A DNA stretch of 64,000 nt from Polytrichum commune (taxonomy: Eukaryota > Streptophyta > Polytrichopsida > Polytrichales > Polytrichaceae), in the NCBI GenBank assembly GCA_950295325.1, contig OX485808.1:41441180-41505179 (forward strand), written 5' to 3'. A model generated the notes under the pieces. It saw only the letters and a program-made list of their open reading frames with translations, had not been told where the DNA came from and searched no databases. The position numbers and the translations under genes were made by a program. Numbering within the stretch: the first letter of the stretch is position 1; the number at the start of each line of letters is the position of its first letter. This document shows, in pieces, positions 38,803-52,680 of this stretch.

Positions 38803-41800
38803 ACTGGTGATAAACACTTCAGGATGCTCCTGCAGAGCTTTGAACCATTTGGGCACAAAAAAGGACTCGGCATGGGTGTGCTGTGTAGATAGGATATATA
38901 CTTGAGCCTTGGGGAAGATTCGAAACACTAAAGCAGAAAGTCACATATTCTTTTGCGCCTGGATGTTTGGTAGGCTTGTAATGTAAGATGGTAGCCATCG
39001 TTAAAAGCCATAAGACATGGCTAACTTTGACCTGCGGTTTTCTACTGAGTCATCCTCTGTAATTAACATATCAATGGCATGGCAATGCACATGCCATTTT
39101 GTAATACCTTGGGAACTTTTTAGCCTTGACTCTTGTTCTGGCAGCAGCTGACAAGCTGCAACCCAATTGAATGGAATTTGGGCAGTATTTTGTGAAGAAT
39201 GTACCACAATGCTGCTTGTTTTGACTGTATTAAATGTCTGCACGCGTGGGTCATAAGTAGTTTCTTTGGCACTTTTGTCTTCTGATATAGCTTTGATAAA
39301 CATTGGTCATCAATGTGCACATGTTCATATAGATCAATCAGTCTTCGCGAACATTGCTTAATATTTGAGATGCACTGTGCCTCTTGCTGAGGAGATATGA
39401 ATTGAACAATCTGTGCATGACGATGATCAAACCCTCTCCATCAAAGAATGCAATCCAAACAAAGACATCGTCACCACCAAGCCCACCATACATCTCAGCC
39501 CAAGGACAAGAATTAAACATCTCCAACCAACCGGAACTTACATCACCACCATCCCATTCACATGGCTCCAATGGCACTGGGAAAGGTTCAGCCAAAACCT
39601 CACTTCCTACAATCTTCACCCCAAGAGTCTGCCATGAAAATTCTATGGCTCATATAAAGATACATGACAATCTTCCCAAGGACAAACCAAAAAGCACAAC
39701 CCCAACAATAATCATCATACCTTACACAACACAATTCTAAACACCCTAACTGATGCCTAACCAATCCACCATTCTACTTCTCCTACCTTCATGTTATTGA
39801 AAATTAAGTTCAAACATGCAGCGTGCATGTCTTTGAATACAAATATATACATTGAATTTCGATCTTGAATGTCTGGTAAAAGGATATTTTAATTTTCTCC
39901 TTGACATAAGACTATGTATTTAAATGGGATTCAAACCCATAAATATAGAGTACAATTTTTGAAATTGGCAAGGCCCGGCATACGAAATGTTTATATGGCC
40001 ATATATTGAGACCCTTGCATCCTTTAAGGTTAAGGTGGTGATCCTAAGCTTTCATCATGCAGCCAAGAATTTCCAACAATGAAGAAACAAGTTGCTTGTC
40101 TTGTTGAGGTTCAATAACGTCTACCACTGACATGTTCCAATAAACTCTGGGGTGATGAGACTCTTCATGTATGCTTGGTGCCTTTGGAGGCCGATGCTTT
40201 AATTTATCTATCTAGGTTTAGTAACAACCATAACAATCTCAACAATGACTCTACAAACATACTAGGTCAGTAACAAAAGGAAAGAGGTGCTCAATGAATG
40301 GGAGAACCGATCGCTTGTTACAAATGAACCAATTGAGTTTGATAAATAACCAGTTGAAGTTCAAGACTGCAGGAAAATTATTGATCATGCTAGAGAAATC
40401 TATGGAATATACCTGAAAGATCACAACATGTAACCGGTTGAACTTGGAAACACTAGGATTTTGACCGATTTTGCCCAAAAATCTCCCTGGACAGTGGAGG
40501 TGCTCCAACTGTTATAGTTCTTATACTTGTTTGTAGTAGTTGCAGGAAACTTTTGCAACATCTGAATAACCTCGTTACAAGCATCAAAGAAGTCAATGTA
40601 AACCATCAGACTATTGGTTTCATCATACATAGCAAATACTTACTACCGAATTTTCATCAATTTCCATGAGTATGCTGTCAATTTACATGTGTATGCTCAA
40701 TTTTATCCTTTTTTTTCCCCTTCTAAATGCAAGGTCTCCCATCTGACTTACTTTCTAGATTTAGAAAAAACAAGAAACAAGGGTTTAAGCAAAGCATAAA
40801 GTCACTACAAGCATAGGAAACATAGGCAACTCTTCTTGCGTTGGTGAAAATTGTCTTGCATCACTAAAATATATATATATAGAGAGAGAGAGAGAATCTA
40901 CAACTGCCATAGATTTGCAAGGAAATTCACTTACACAAGACGAGGTGCCTAGGTCTCGTATACTTGTAGTGAGTCCTCCAATTACACAAATGATTACAAA
41001 AGTTTTTTGAGGTTTGAAGGCAAACTTATGAGGTGACTTAAGTCTTTGTTTGGGCTTGAAGAACATGGAATGCAACCCTTGTATATATAGCAAAAGAAGT
41101 GTTCTAGATGGATTTAGAGGAAGATTTTGCTACCTTTTATATGTGTGAACATCAGATAGGCATCTCCAAGCAAGATAGGTGTCTCTAAGAGGCCTAGATT
41201 GGGTATCTCCAAGCAAAAAAAATAGTGTATTTTCATTTCTAGCTAACAATAGCAAAGTGACCTTCTCTAAAATCAACTTACTTTTCAAGAGCATTATTGG
41301 CATAATTTAAACACTTTGATATCATTGAAGATGTAAGTTCAAACACGTAGCATGGATGCCATTCGATGCAAATACATACGTTGTGCTTTGATCATCAATG
41401 TCCAGTATCCATATATTTTCCTTTTATCCTTGACTAGACATTTATATAATGAGATTGTAAACACGTACATATATAGAATATCATTTCTGAACTTGGTGAA
41501 GCCTGCATAAATTGTGTAATGGCTGTAAATCGAGAGCCCACGTCCTTTACAGGTTACGGGTCTATACGGATAAGTACCTATACAAAGGTTGAGTTGGAAT
41601 GATTGAAGACACTTGTAAAGTTTGTCATCTTCACACCTATTTGACACAACATCATGATTCTCAAGTGCTACGACACTAATTTCGTGATGCCCACGGATGG
41701 TTCCCAGCATATAGTCAAATCGGATTGCACTTCAAATGACTAAAATGGACATGTGACATGTGGGCTTATTATGACTAATTAGGCCCTAGCCACATTGCCG

Positions 41801-42139
41801 GTTAGATAGATAGATAGAAACTCCGGTCCCTTTTTAGCGAGGGGCCGGCGTGAATAAAGTGTCCGTTCGTAATGTCAATGACCCGATGCCCACTGGACAA
41901 GGGGACATTGGGGCAATACTACTCTCCCCTTTCGAGGATGGGCACTATAGTGACACACTATACTAGTTCCTAGCTAGCCACTAGTGCCTTGAAGATACCG
42001 GACATGGTATCCCCCCAAAAGGCTTTGAGGAACCCATACAACAAGGTCCAAGGACCCCCCACCATAGTTGGGTGGACTAAAGTGGTGAGCACCACGCCAA
42101 CATGGGGGCCATGAGCCCTAACCTGTAAATACCTCACCG
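38803..42139. other. LACS 3' flank and intergenic DNA
   Basis: The first few hundred bases are presumably LACS 3'-UTR. A minus-strand frame at about 39338-39660 has a Trp/Gly/acidic-rich protein-like composition (DGGDVSSGWLEMFNSCPWAE) and may be a decayed exon. An (AT)n(AG)n run lies near 40868-40894 and a (TAGA)n run near 41803-41817. Nothing else is supported. Confidence 0.45.
39338..39660 (-). other. Possible decayed exon, unidentified
   Basis: The frame reads through ~100 codons with Trp, Gly and acidic residues (CEWDGGDVSSGWLEMFNSCP, WAEMYGGLGGDDVFVW), like an acidic activation region of a transcription factor. No DNA-binding domain is attached and no start is convincing. The assignment is speculative. 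Confidence 0.2.
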
Positions 42140-42617
42140 AGGTTTAAATGAGAAAGAAGAAATACAAACCGCCAGGGGCGGGAGAGAGCCCAACGTTTGG
42201 CAACGAGGGCCGTGGATTCACCCGATCAGGTAAGTTCCTAACAAGAAAATCCACAAAACGAGACCCGCCAGAAGCAGGGGGAGGGCCAGGCATCACTCAA
42301 CGTGGCAAAGCAAGTAACAAAAGAATCCCTAACAGGAAAAGCCGCCAGGTGGCGGGGAGAGGCCAAGCGTAAAACCGCTGGCCATGGTAAAAAACCCTAA
42401 CCGGTAACTACCCGGATTGGAGCCACGTGTGTGGTCCCCGATGAGGGGTGGGAGGCAACCGTGCCAACAGGTGGGGTCGCGCAGGGCGGGAGAGGTCGGC
42501 CAAGAAGCGGGCGCGGGAGCTTTCAAGTGTTTGCCACTCGTCACTCGGAAGAGGAAAACGGGGCGGCGCTGGAGCGCTGGAGGGGCCTTACGGTTGCCGC
42601 GGTGATCGGAGTGCGGA
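42140..42617. other. GC-rich segment with degenerate internal repeats
   Basis: A marked GC rise compared with the flanks. It contains repeated words around CCGCCAGG-GGCGGGGAGAG and AACCCTAAC/AATCCCTAAC at roughly 60-90 bp spacing. It continues across the MITE at 42626-43034 into the 3' side of the LINE, so it may be LINE 3'-UTR. No coding function is supported. Confidence 0.35.
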
Positions 42618-42625
42618 CCGAGCGG

Positions 42626-43034
42626 CACGGGGGGTGCACTTCATTGTCAAGTTGAACACCACGTGCGATAAAACAAAATCTACTTTTTACATAAAGCATC
42701 ACCAAAATGGTTCAAAAGTTTATGATTTTTTTTTCATGAGTAGATATACATGGTATCTATTACATAGTAAAAATTTGTAACCAAATTTGATGATTTGTTT
42801 TTTTAATAAAACATACCGTTTCTAACTAGAATGACGCAACATTGAACTAAAATAATTACTACAAAAATGAAGATGACTAAAAATTTCAAAAAAATATACA
42901 AAAGATATTACCAATGGTTATGTGTATGTAGAAAAAATATCATAATTTTAAAAATTATCTATGGCATGTAATATAGGGTAGCAAACTTTTATCGCACGTG
43001 GTTATGAAATGTAAGGGGGTGTGACCCCCCCGTG
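42626..43034. mobile_element. hAT-like MITE with 8-bp target duplication
   Basis: The 409-bp element starts CACGGGGGGTGCACTT and ends, inverted, CACGGGGGGGTCACAC. An inner inverted block ACCACGTGCGATAAAA is present at both sides. CCGAGCGG is duplicated at 42618-42625 and 43035-43042. Eight-base duplications and CA-starting termini are typical of hAT. The interior is AT-rich and non-coding, in contrast to the GC-rich host DNA. Confidence 0.88.
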
Positions 43035-43141
43035 CCGAGCGGTGTGAGGATTGTCTCCTGCTCCTTTCGTCTTGAGTGGGTGGGGGGTGGAGGTGCGATC
43101 CTACTCATCCAGTAGGTGGTATTCGTGTTCTTCGAGCTCTC

Positions 43142-46100
43142 TTACAAAGTTGTAATTGGCGTGGCCGAGATCGGCTGCCCATCGGTAAATTCCGTGCATA
43201 GGGCCCAGGGGGGGGGGACACCTGTGGCTCTGAAGAGAGTCAGGCAATCGGACTTGGTGAGGATGCGGGGTGGCGCTTCCACGGAGCTGGTGCCTGGCAG
43301 TGTGAGGCGATTGAGGAGTCGGTCAGCGTGAGCCTCTCGCAGCCTCTCGTTGATCTCGTTGGTGATGTTGGCTTCGAAACATTCTTCGGTTATGCCAAGG
43401 TGCTGGAGCGCAAATTGGTAGGGGTTCGGCTGGGGCGCTGGAGCAGCGGTAGCCTTGTAGTGGTCGAATGGGGTTCTGCGTGTGATGCCAGGCGGCATCA
43501 GTGTGACCCGTGGCTCGGTACTCTGGTAAGTTTCCAAGAGGCCCTCTGGGTTGAGTGGCGGGTGTGGTTGTTGGTCTGCATGCTGGTATAGGTCCCGTAC
43601 CTCGTCCCCGGGAGTGTTGGCCCTAGTGGGGGCGCTAGGAGCTTTATGTGCTCTTGGCCCAAATCGACATTTCTGTTTTGTTCGGCTTTTGGGTTTCTCA
43701 GATGGTCGTTCAGGCGTCGGTTCGTTCTGTATGTCGTGGTTTCTCGGCGAGAGTTGACTCCTGGTGATGTCGATTTCTCTCAGTAAGTCGTCCATTTCCG
43801 CAGCCAAATCCTCATAGGTAATGTTCTGTCTTGCTGTCCGGTGTGGGCCGAAAAGGCATTTCTGTTTCTTTCGTTTCCTTCTTGGTTGTGCAGGGGGTGA
43901 CTGCACTACGTTTTCTGTTCCTCTAGAGGCTCGCGATGGGGTGGATCTCCCCGGCTGGTTTGGTTGGATCTCTGCTAACGGTTGGCGCGCGACCTGTCCT
44001 GTATTGGTTCCTCTGTTCTCAGCCTGTTGTTGTTCCCTCTCGCTATGTAGCTAAATTCGTTGGTTGTCCTGTCCAGAGTTCGATGGTGATTGGGGTTGTG
44101 ACGGTGGTGTGGGTGTAGCTTGCGTGTCTGGTCTTTCGTCCCTCGAGTTTGGCGATGGGGGCTGCCAAGCTCGGCCGATGCCTTGGACAAATTCATCTAC
44201 TAAGTTATGCAGGTCAGGTTTGGCTATGAATTCGGCTTCAACGTCTGGTGACGGTGAATTTCTTCGGATTTGTATGGGTTGCGCTGTCCAGGCTCCGAGG
44301 TCTTGAGGGAGGAACTCCAGGTGTGGGGTGAGGTTCCACTTAATCCCTGAGTTCTCTAATCGTCCGAAGATGTTAGCTGTCGTCCAAATGGTTTGGAAGC
44401 AGTGTATTGCTTCTTGTCTCTTTTCTTCATTTCGCTTATGTCTGAAGAGTTCCTTGTATGCTTCCATGGCGCAATAGATTGTATTGCGCCATGCTTGCCA
44501 GAGAACAACTCCCAGGTGGAATTGTTCCTCCCGAAAGGAGTGTGCAACTCTCTGACACCATATAGCCCATAGAATTTGTGCTCGGAGCATGTCCCAAGGG
44601 GTTTCTGTATTGAGAGTAAAGGCCGCTGCTGCTTCCCATCGTGGGTCTTCCTCAATGGCCGGGCCTGGTGGTTCTGTCATTAGGCCCCTACTAATTTCAG
44701 TCCATGTGTTGTAGGCTAGATTGTGACCTGCCAGGCTTTGGGTTTTACGGAAGAGCGGCCATACTCTGGCCACTACCGGGCATTCTAGGAAGAAATGTTG
44801 TAGGGTGTCTCTAATTGGATATGGACAGAGTTGGCAGGTACTATCCAGCCCAAGTCGTTCTCTCCATGCCCCCACAGGTAACCCCTCCGTGAGTATCAGC
44901 CATTGCATGGCTGAGACTTTTCTTGGCAGGTACGGGTGCCAAATTCTATTGAAGAATTTGGCCCGGTTTTTGCTTGTGTGACCTGTGGCTTCAAGTTCGA
45001 TGTCCACAGGCATTCGGTGATTATTCTGTTTGAGAGCAACGCGGTAGCCTCGTTTGGTGGTGTAGTTCAGCACCGTCGTCTCAGGTAGCATTCCTAATCT
45101 CCGCCAGTTCCATTCTTTCGGGTCCCAGGTGAGGTTGTGCACCCAGTCACTACCCCAAAGCCAAAGATATTGGTTGTCTTCCAAGTCTTCTGTAGGGTTG
45201 TATTCCAGTGTTATGCGCCTTGACTCTCCTGTTTTGACAATTCTGATCTCATGTGTTGTATCCGTGTAACGTTGGTGGTATCCAAGTATGCTGAGCCTGC
45301 CTAGGTTGTCTTTTTTGTACAATGTGGCAGTTTGATTAGTCGTGTTTGTTATTTGATATACAAACTCGATGTGGCCTGACTCTTCTCTGTCTGCTATCCA
45401 TTGTCCTGGGGTTGCAGTTGGCGGTGGTGCTGCGACCCATGGAATGCTGTCCACTAATTGAGCGTATAGATGGGGTGCCTCTCTTGATGGTCTGTGGAGC
45501 CGGGTGAGTTCTGGGAACGTCAACCAGCCTTGCCCATTCGGCCTGGTAATGTCCTTGATGGTGAGGTATCCTTTGTCTGCCCATCCTCGCATTTTAGTCT
45601 TTGGTTCCGTTCCCCATTTGGTCCCGAGGTTATCCGTAAGGAACCGATTGCCAAAAAGTGGATGTCGGTTGATTTCTGCCCATGTTATAGGATCATGTTG
45701 TTCCAGTCCCGACTGCACTGAGCTCCATGCCTTCATCACACCTTGCCATATTCGTGAACCTTGTTTGACGAAGGTTGCGGAGTTCATCACCCAGTTAGCG
45801 TTTGATGGCCATCTTCCTCTTTTGGTTTGTTTAGTTTGAGCCACTCGGTATTGCACTAGCGACTTCCAGGGTTCATAGCCTACGGACATTCCTCTCATGA
45901 GTAGTTTTATGAGAAGGGCTGATGCTTGCCATTGAGGGTCGAGGATTTTGATTCCTCCTCTGACAATCGGTAAGATTGTTGTGTCCCACTTCACTTTGGC
46001 TCTTGCTCTTGACTCATTCTTGCCTGACCAGATGTAGTTCCTAACTGTAGCTCGGGCTAATTTGAGCGCGTAGCCCGATAAGTCTCTGCAGGAGGCGAGG

Positions 46101-47823
46101 TACCAGATTGAGGAAAGGATTACCTGGTTGGCGATCATGATCCTCCCTGCCAAGGATAAGTTGATGCGTGGCCACCGCTGTAAGTGTTTTCTTAACTGTC
46201 CGAGCATCTTGTTGTCTTTATCGCTTTGGGCAATATGTATGCCAAATGGGTAGCCTAGGTATCGTGTGATCTCGCCTGGTCGGAGCCATTTGAGGCCGGT
46301 CTCTTCTTCCCATTGCCACGGTCTGTCAATGTGTGCAACCCATAGGCCCACTGACTTGTGTAGGTTTAGTTTAGCTCCTGAGGCTTGTCCAAACTTGTCA
46401 ATGACTGCAATTGTTGTGTCCATATTCTCTGTTGTTCCCTTGAGGAGTAGAAGGGTGTCATCAGCGAACATTTGGTTGGTGATCATTGTATTGTCTGGAA
46501 GCTTGAGGCCTTGTACATTGCACTCCGGGTGTTGTAGCATCTGGCCTAGTACGTCAACCGTTAGTAAGAATAGATAAGGTGCTAACGGACAACCTTGACG
46601 AACTGATCGTTGTAGTTTGAATGTCTGAGTTTGTGCTCCATTGACGATGATGGTGGCTGATGCGTTTGTGTTCAGCGACATCACCTGCTTGATCCAGGTA
46701 TCGTGGAAACCCATCCTCTCCATTGTTTGACTAAGGAATTTCCAACTGACTCTATCATAAGCCTTTTCAAAATCAAGTAGTAACAAGTTGAGATTCTGGT
46801 TGCTTTCTAGTGCCCATTCTATGGATTCAAAGGCTAGGAATATATTGTCAAGTATGCATCTATTAGGCACAAAGCCCGTCTGCGACCGTAATATCCAATG
46901 ATGAAGGAGGGGTTTCATGCGGTTGGCGTAGACTTTGGCTACTACTTTGTATAAGGTATTGAGAAGCGAGATGGGTCGGAAATTTTGGATTCTAACTCTA
47001 TCTTCTGTTTTTGGTAGGAGCGTTATTTTGCTAATATTAAGGTCATCGCTGATGTGGGCTTGGGTGAGTGTTTCTTCTACAAAGTCGAAGATCTCCGACG
47101 CTATATCTTCCCACAGTTCTTGGTAGAACTCTGTTGGGATTGCGTCTGCCCCTTGTGCTTTCCCTGATGGAAGTTGTGTCATTGCTTCTTTGACTTCCTC
47201 CCTGGTCAGTGGCTTTATCAATTCCGCATTGTGTTCGGGTAAGACCGTGTGTTTGATTAGTCTTAGGCAGTCTACTCTTGCTTCCTCATTCTGCTCTACC
47301 TGTTCATCCCTCGTGTATAGTCCCTCATAGAATTGAAGTATGTGGGCCTCTATCTCCGTATGGGATGTGATTGTCCTTTCTCCATCCTTCATGACTGTGA
47401 TGGGGGTTGATTTCCTTAACCCAACATGATGTTCAAAGAATTCCTTTGTACATCTATCTCCCACTTTGGCCCACTTGGAGAGGATCGCACTCTCTTTGCA
47501 CTGAAACTTTTGTTGGCGTACTTCATGGATTGCAGCTTGCGCATCGCTGAGTCGGTCTCTTGCCTCGCTCGAACCCCAGTTTTGCTGTAATTATGCTTCA
47601 ACCACCTTTATGTCTTTGAATTGTGCTTGATAGGTCTCTCTCCATTTCTTTTTCTGGTTGTTAGTGAGTTCCATGGATTTGATGCGAATGGTTGTGTTGG
47701 TCGCAACCATTTTTTGGTTCCAGGTGCTAAATGTTGCGTCTCCTATGACGCCTTTCGATGCTGCTAACAATTGTGCTTTATTTTCAGGATTAGCTAATAA
47801 TCCTTTATTAAAGTATGGGTTGG
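43142..47823 (-). mobile_element. LINE ORF2, reverse transcriptase half (decayed)
   Basis: One frame runs from 47812 to 43142, broken by TAA at 47592-47594 and TAG at 44051-44053. It encodes a LINE reverse transcriptase with QTGFVPNRCILDNI, LLLDFEKAYDRVSW, VRQGCPLAPYLF and the catalytic MFADDTLLL. A zinc-binding RT-associated (zf-RVT) segment follows (LGLDSTCQLCPYPIRDTLQH). Beyond the TAG, the same frame continues for about 300 codons with Pro/Arg-rich linkers and two copies of KQKC-FGP. I do not recognise that tail. At its 5' side the frame ends at the target duplication of the 13.25-kb insertion. Confidence 0.93.
47813..47823. repeat. Target-site duplication, left copy
   Basis: GTATGGGTTGG, identical to 61075-61085. 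Element ends are placed just inside; the true duplication may be 9-11 bp because of base ambiguity at the edge. Confidence 0.85.
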
Positions 47824-49052
47824 GGGAAAGTTAGTATGCGAGCGGAGAGTGGCGATTTGGAGAGCGGAGAACTCCATTTGAGACATGAATTGAGAGGGGA
47901 AATGCACCTATAACCGTGAGATTATGGGTTTAGGGTAGAGCTATTTTTAGAAAATTCTATGAGTTAGGGTCTCTATTACCGTGGAAATAGAACAACATTT
48001 CCCCATTTGAAACGTTTACATATTTTTGAAACATATATATATTATAATAAAATACAAAATTAGGGCTTACATCACTATTACGTCATAAATACAATTACCA
48101 AACTTGTGTACTATAGTACATATCACTGTAAATCAAATAAAAATTACTATATGAAGGAAACACGAAGGAGGTATGTGAAAAGAATTCCCCACATATAGTC
48201 CACTCTATTAATGTTACACCTATAAATGTTAACCCTTTCTAATTGTTAACTTTATTCTACTCCCCACATATTGCACACTTTAAATTTGACTCTATATATG
48301 TTAACGAATGAAATGCAACCATAACTACTCTTTGGAAAGACTACGTTTGGCTACGTTTAGTTCTAGTGACGGAAGTGTAAGAATGGAGGCACATGAGAAC
48401 TTCCATTAGAAGGTACATGGAAACACGTTCATGTGGGTGTCCAAGTATGTGGGTTTGTTGGTGCAAATTGAGAAATATTTGCAAGTTGTGCATGCCCATG
48501 ATTCATACTTCACCCATGATTTCTAAACTTCATATTGAATAAAGTTTTGATTGGGTTTGCAATTTTATGAATGGTATTCTCTCACAAGGACTCTTCAAAA
48601 ATGCTTATATTTATAAATGTTAAGATTTGTATATTGGTCGATAAAACAATTTTATAATTGGTAACTGTTAACACCTTAATAAATGTTAACTATGATCGTT
48701 TCCCGAGGGTTAACATTTGAGGGTGAACATTATAGAAAGTGTTGTGTGGTGTGCAACTTAAGTATTATTGAGTATTTATGATTTAGTGAAACAAGGAGGA
48801 GGTGTGTGAGGCACCAACTTTATATTTGAATGGGTGGATGCTACATTAGCGGTTAAGATTGTGAGAGGCATACCGTTTAGGGATACTTGAACTATACTTA
48901 AGGGCTAATCCACAAACTAAAAATATTTACAATAATAATTGAAAAATGCAATGCGGGTTGACATTATGGGAATGAAATAAAGAAGAGCAAGTATGAGACT
49001 TGCGCCGGAAATCTAAAAGCCAAAAATAATACAATCCAATGCAAAATGGAGT
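47824..49052. other. Non-coding left end of the 13.25-kb element
   Basis: AT-rich DNA between the terminal inverted repeat and the last methyltransferase exon. It holds no coding frame. Words such as TTACCGTGGAAATAG resemble TATTTCCGTGGAAT near the other end, possible subterminal repeats. Confidence 0.5.
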
Positions 49053-50360
49053 TCAAGGAATAAACTCATCCTCACTCTCCGAAGCACTTTGATCTATGTA
49101 TCTAAGTACTCTTGGATCGTATCTCTCACGTGGACTAGAAGAGGCACTAGAGCTATGGGAGGAGTATTTGGCATAAGCTACTGCCATATCCTTGGCATAA
49201 GAAGGAAGTCGCATAGTAGGACTAGTCGGCGAGCCGAAGTATTGATCCATCAGACTGCACCAACATAGGAGAAATTACGATTGTTAGAATACTTCCAATC
49301 AAATGCAACATACTCAACATTAAGTTTAAGATGACAACAAACTTACTCACATAGATTAACTGCACCCTGTTGAGGGAGGGCATCGTCGTCCTTCTTGTCA
49401 AGGTCTACAACGTGAGTTGGATCGACCCCTAGAGACTCCGAGGCTGCGACCTGTATTGGGTGCAAAATTTCTTCGTACAATTCCTTGTCTCCCTCAAGTG
49501 CCACTATTGCCCTGTTAGTAGATTGTGCTGCAAGAACCGAGGCACCTACAAAGAGCAAAACAAATGAATTAGTAGAAGGTGATTGAATTGCCTAAGTCTA
49601 GAGGCATGGGAATGTTACACAAATTACTCATACCAGTTCCAGCAGTGAGGTCACATATAATCCCGCATGGAGGGCTAAGGCCACTGATTAGAAGCTGGAG
49701 CAGGGACACTGCCTTCTCTTTAGGGCCCCTCCAGAATGTGTCACCGTCGTTGCGCTTGAGTGCAGTATCAGAGGCGACAATATTGAAAATAACGTCATCA
49801 TTTGCAAGGTCAACATCTTCAAATTTGTCACTGGAAGAAATAACAAACTCCTTGGGTGGCCTAAGCAAAGGTGTGGAGAAAGATCGAACCAACAAGATTG
49901 CTTTGAATTTTAGAGTCTGGACATCAAACATAGGCCTCGAATTGTTAGCAATGTGATTGAAAGTATGAATGACTTCGAACTTGAAGAGTGGGAAATGGCT
50001 ACAATTACTCATCCGCTTAGAGTTATGCATAGGGTGAGTGAGGTGTAGAGAATTAACGATGGTCCATTCCTCCTTGACCTCCAAGTTGTTGTTGTAGAGA
50101 AAGCTCAAGACCTCCTTCTTGATTTGCACACTGTCAGGATAAAATAAGAGGAGTGCGCCATCGTCGTGAAGATAGCCCTGACAAAAACCAATGGTGAACT
50201 TGATAAAGTTCTGAACCTGCTTATTCCAATTTGGAACTTGCCCCGGGAATTCAGAAACTCCTGGGACAGGCAAACCATCAGGATACTCTGCAATGACGAG
50301 GTCCACCGCAGCCTTATGCAACACCTTGCCGGAGAAGAAGAATTCCCTGGATGCTCCAAC

Positions 50361-52680
50361 CTAAAAAGAAAAAACCCGTGATCGGCATATCTCGAGAGGG
50401 TGCCGTTAACGAAAAATTTGATTTTCATTACCATATCAAGCATCCTAATATGACCATTAACCAAGAATTAAATGAACGTAGCGGGTCCACCTATATGACC
50501 AACCTGAAATTTCTAACCATATTCGGTCATCCTAAACCTATTAGTGCATATCCAGGCCATATATGAGCACCAAAAAAATCAAAAAAAAAGTCCCCCGGGG
50601 GGGTGCCGTAAACGGCACCTCTCGGGGGCACCACATATTAACCTCAAAATCTTATATTTATGAGTGTATTATGCATCCTAATATGACCATTAACCAAGCT
50701 TTAAATGACCGTAACGAGTCCGAATATATGACCAACCTGAAATTTCTAGCCATATTGACTTACCCTCAACCTTAGAGTGCATAAACAGGCCATATTCAAA
50801 CACCAAAAAAATCAAAAAAAAAACCCCCGAGGGGGGTGCCGTTAACGGCACCTCTCGGGGACACCACATTTTATCCTCACAATTTGATATTTATGAGTAT
50901 ATTATGCATCCTTATATGACCTTCTACCAAGACCAACATCAACTTAAGGGGGTCCGAATATATGACCAACGAGCAATTTCTAGCCATATTGACTCATCCT
51001 CAACCTTACAGTGTGTAGAGAGGCCATTTTCAAGCACCAAAAAAATCAAAAAAAACACCCCCGAGGGGGGTGCCGTTAACGGCACCTCTCGGCGGCACCA
51101 CATTATAACCTCAAAATCTTATATTTATGAGTATATTATGCATCCTTATATGACCTTCAACCAAGACCAAACTCAATTTAAGGGGGTCCGAATATATGAC
51201 CAACTAGCAATTTCTAGCCATATTGACTCATCCTCAACCTTACAGTGTGTAGAGAGGCCATTTTCAAGCACCAAAAAAATCAAAAAAAACCCCCGAGGGG
51301 GGTGCCGTTAACGGCACCTCTTGGGGGCACCACATTATAACCTCAAAATATGATATTTATGAGTATATTATGCATCCTTATATGACCTACAACCAAGACC
51401 AACATCAACTTAAGGGGTCCGAATATATGACCAACGAGCAATTTCTAGCCATATTGACTTACTCTCAACCTTAGAGTGCATAAACAGGCCATTTTCAAGC
51501 ACCAAAAAAACCAAAAAAAAAACCCCGAGGAGGGTGCCGTTAATGGCACCTCTTGGGGACACCACATTATAACCTCAAAATCTTATATTTATGAGGATAT
51601 TATGCATCCTTGTATGACCTTCAACCAAGACCAACATCAACTTAAGGGGTCCGAATATATGACCAACGAGCAATTTCTAGCCATATTGACTCATCCTCAA
51701 CCTTACAGTGTGTAGAGAGGCCATTTTCAAGCACCAAAAAAATAAAAATAAACACCCCCGAGGGGGGTGCCGTTAACGGCACCTCTCGGCGGCACCACAT
51801 TATAACCTCAAAATCTTATATTTATGAGTATATTATGCATCCTTATATGACCTTCAACCAAGACCAAACTCAATTTAAGGGGGTCCGAATATATGACCAA
51901 CCAGCAATTTCTAGCCATATTGACTCATCCTCAACCTTACAGTGTGTAGAGAGGCCATTTTCAAGCACCAAAAAAATCAAAAAAAAAACCCCCGAGGGGG
52001 GTGCCGTTAACGGCACCTCTCGGGGGCACCACATTATAACCTCAAAATATGATATTTATGAGTATATTATGCATCCTTATATGACCTACAACCAAGACCA
52101 ACATCAACTTAAGGGGTCCGAATATATGACCAACGAGCAATTTCTAGCCATATTGACTTACTCTCAACCTTAGAGTGCATAAACAGGCCATTTTCAAGCA
52201 CCAAAAAAACCAAAAAAAAAACCCCGAGGGGGGTGCCGTTAACGGCACCTCTCGGGGGCACCACATTATAACCTCAAAATCTAATATTTATGAGTATATT
52301 ATGCATCCTTATATGACCTTCAACCAAGACCAAAATCAACTTAAGGGGGTCCGAATATATGACCAACCAGCAATTTCTAGCCATATTGATTCATCCTCAA
52401 CCTTACAGTGTGTAGACATGCCATTTTCAAGCACCAAAAAAATCAAAAAAAACCCCCCCAAGGGGGGTGCCGTTAACGGCACCTCTCGGGGGCACGACAT
52501 TATAACCTCAAATTTGTAACTATATTGAGTCATCCTTAATCATATAGTGCATAACTAGGCCATTTACAAGCACCAGATAAATTAAAAAAAAGTCATCCGA
52601 GGGGGGTGCCTCTAACGGCACCTCTTGGGGGCACCACATTATAACCTTAAAATGAGATTTTCATTTGCATATTAAACATC
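50361..52680. repeat. Intronic tandem array 1 (~233-bp unit with GC hairpin)
   Basis: About ten units fill the intron between methyltransferase exons 5 and 6. Each has a palindromic core GTGCCGTTAACGGCAC inside longer arms (CCCCGAG...CTCGGGG), then TATTTATGAGTATATTATGC, a CCGAATATATGACC block and an A-run. The cores recur about every 232-237 bp (50836, 51069, 51301, 51534, 51768, 52000 and so on); the end units are degenerate. On the gene's sense strand, each GC hairpin is followed by T-runs. Confidence 0.93.

Noticed and set aside
43142-47823. A virus-derived insertion or LTR retrotransposon
   Set aside because: The RT has FADD and zf-RVT, with an APE endonuclease upstream and no protease, integrase or LTRs, so it is a LINE.
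50361-52680. CRISPR-like array
   Set aside because: Units are ~233 bp and repeat throughout, with no short repeat/unique spacer alternation, and they lie in introns of a eukaryotic gene.
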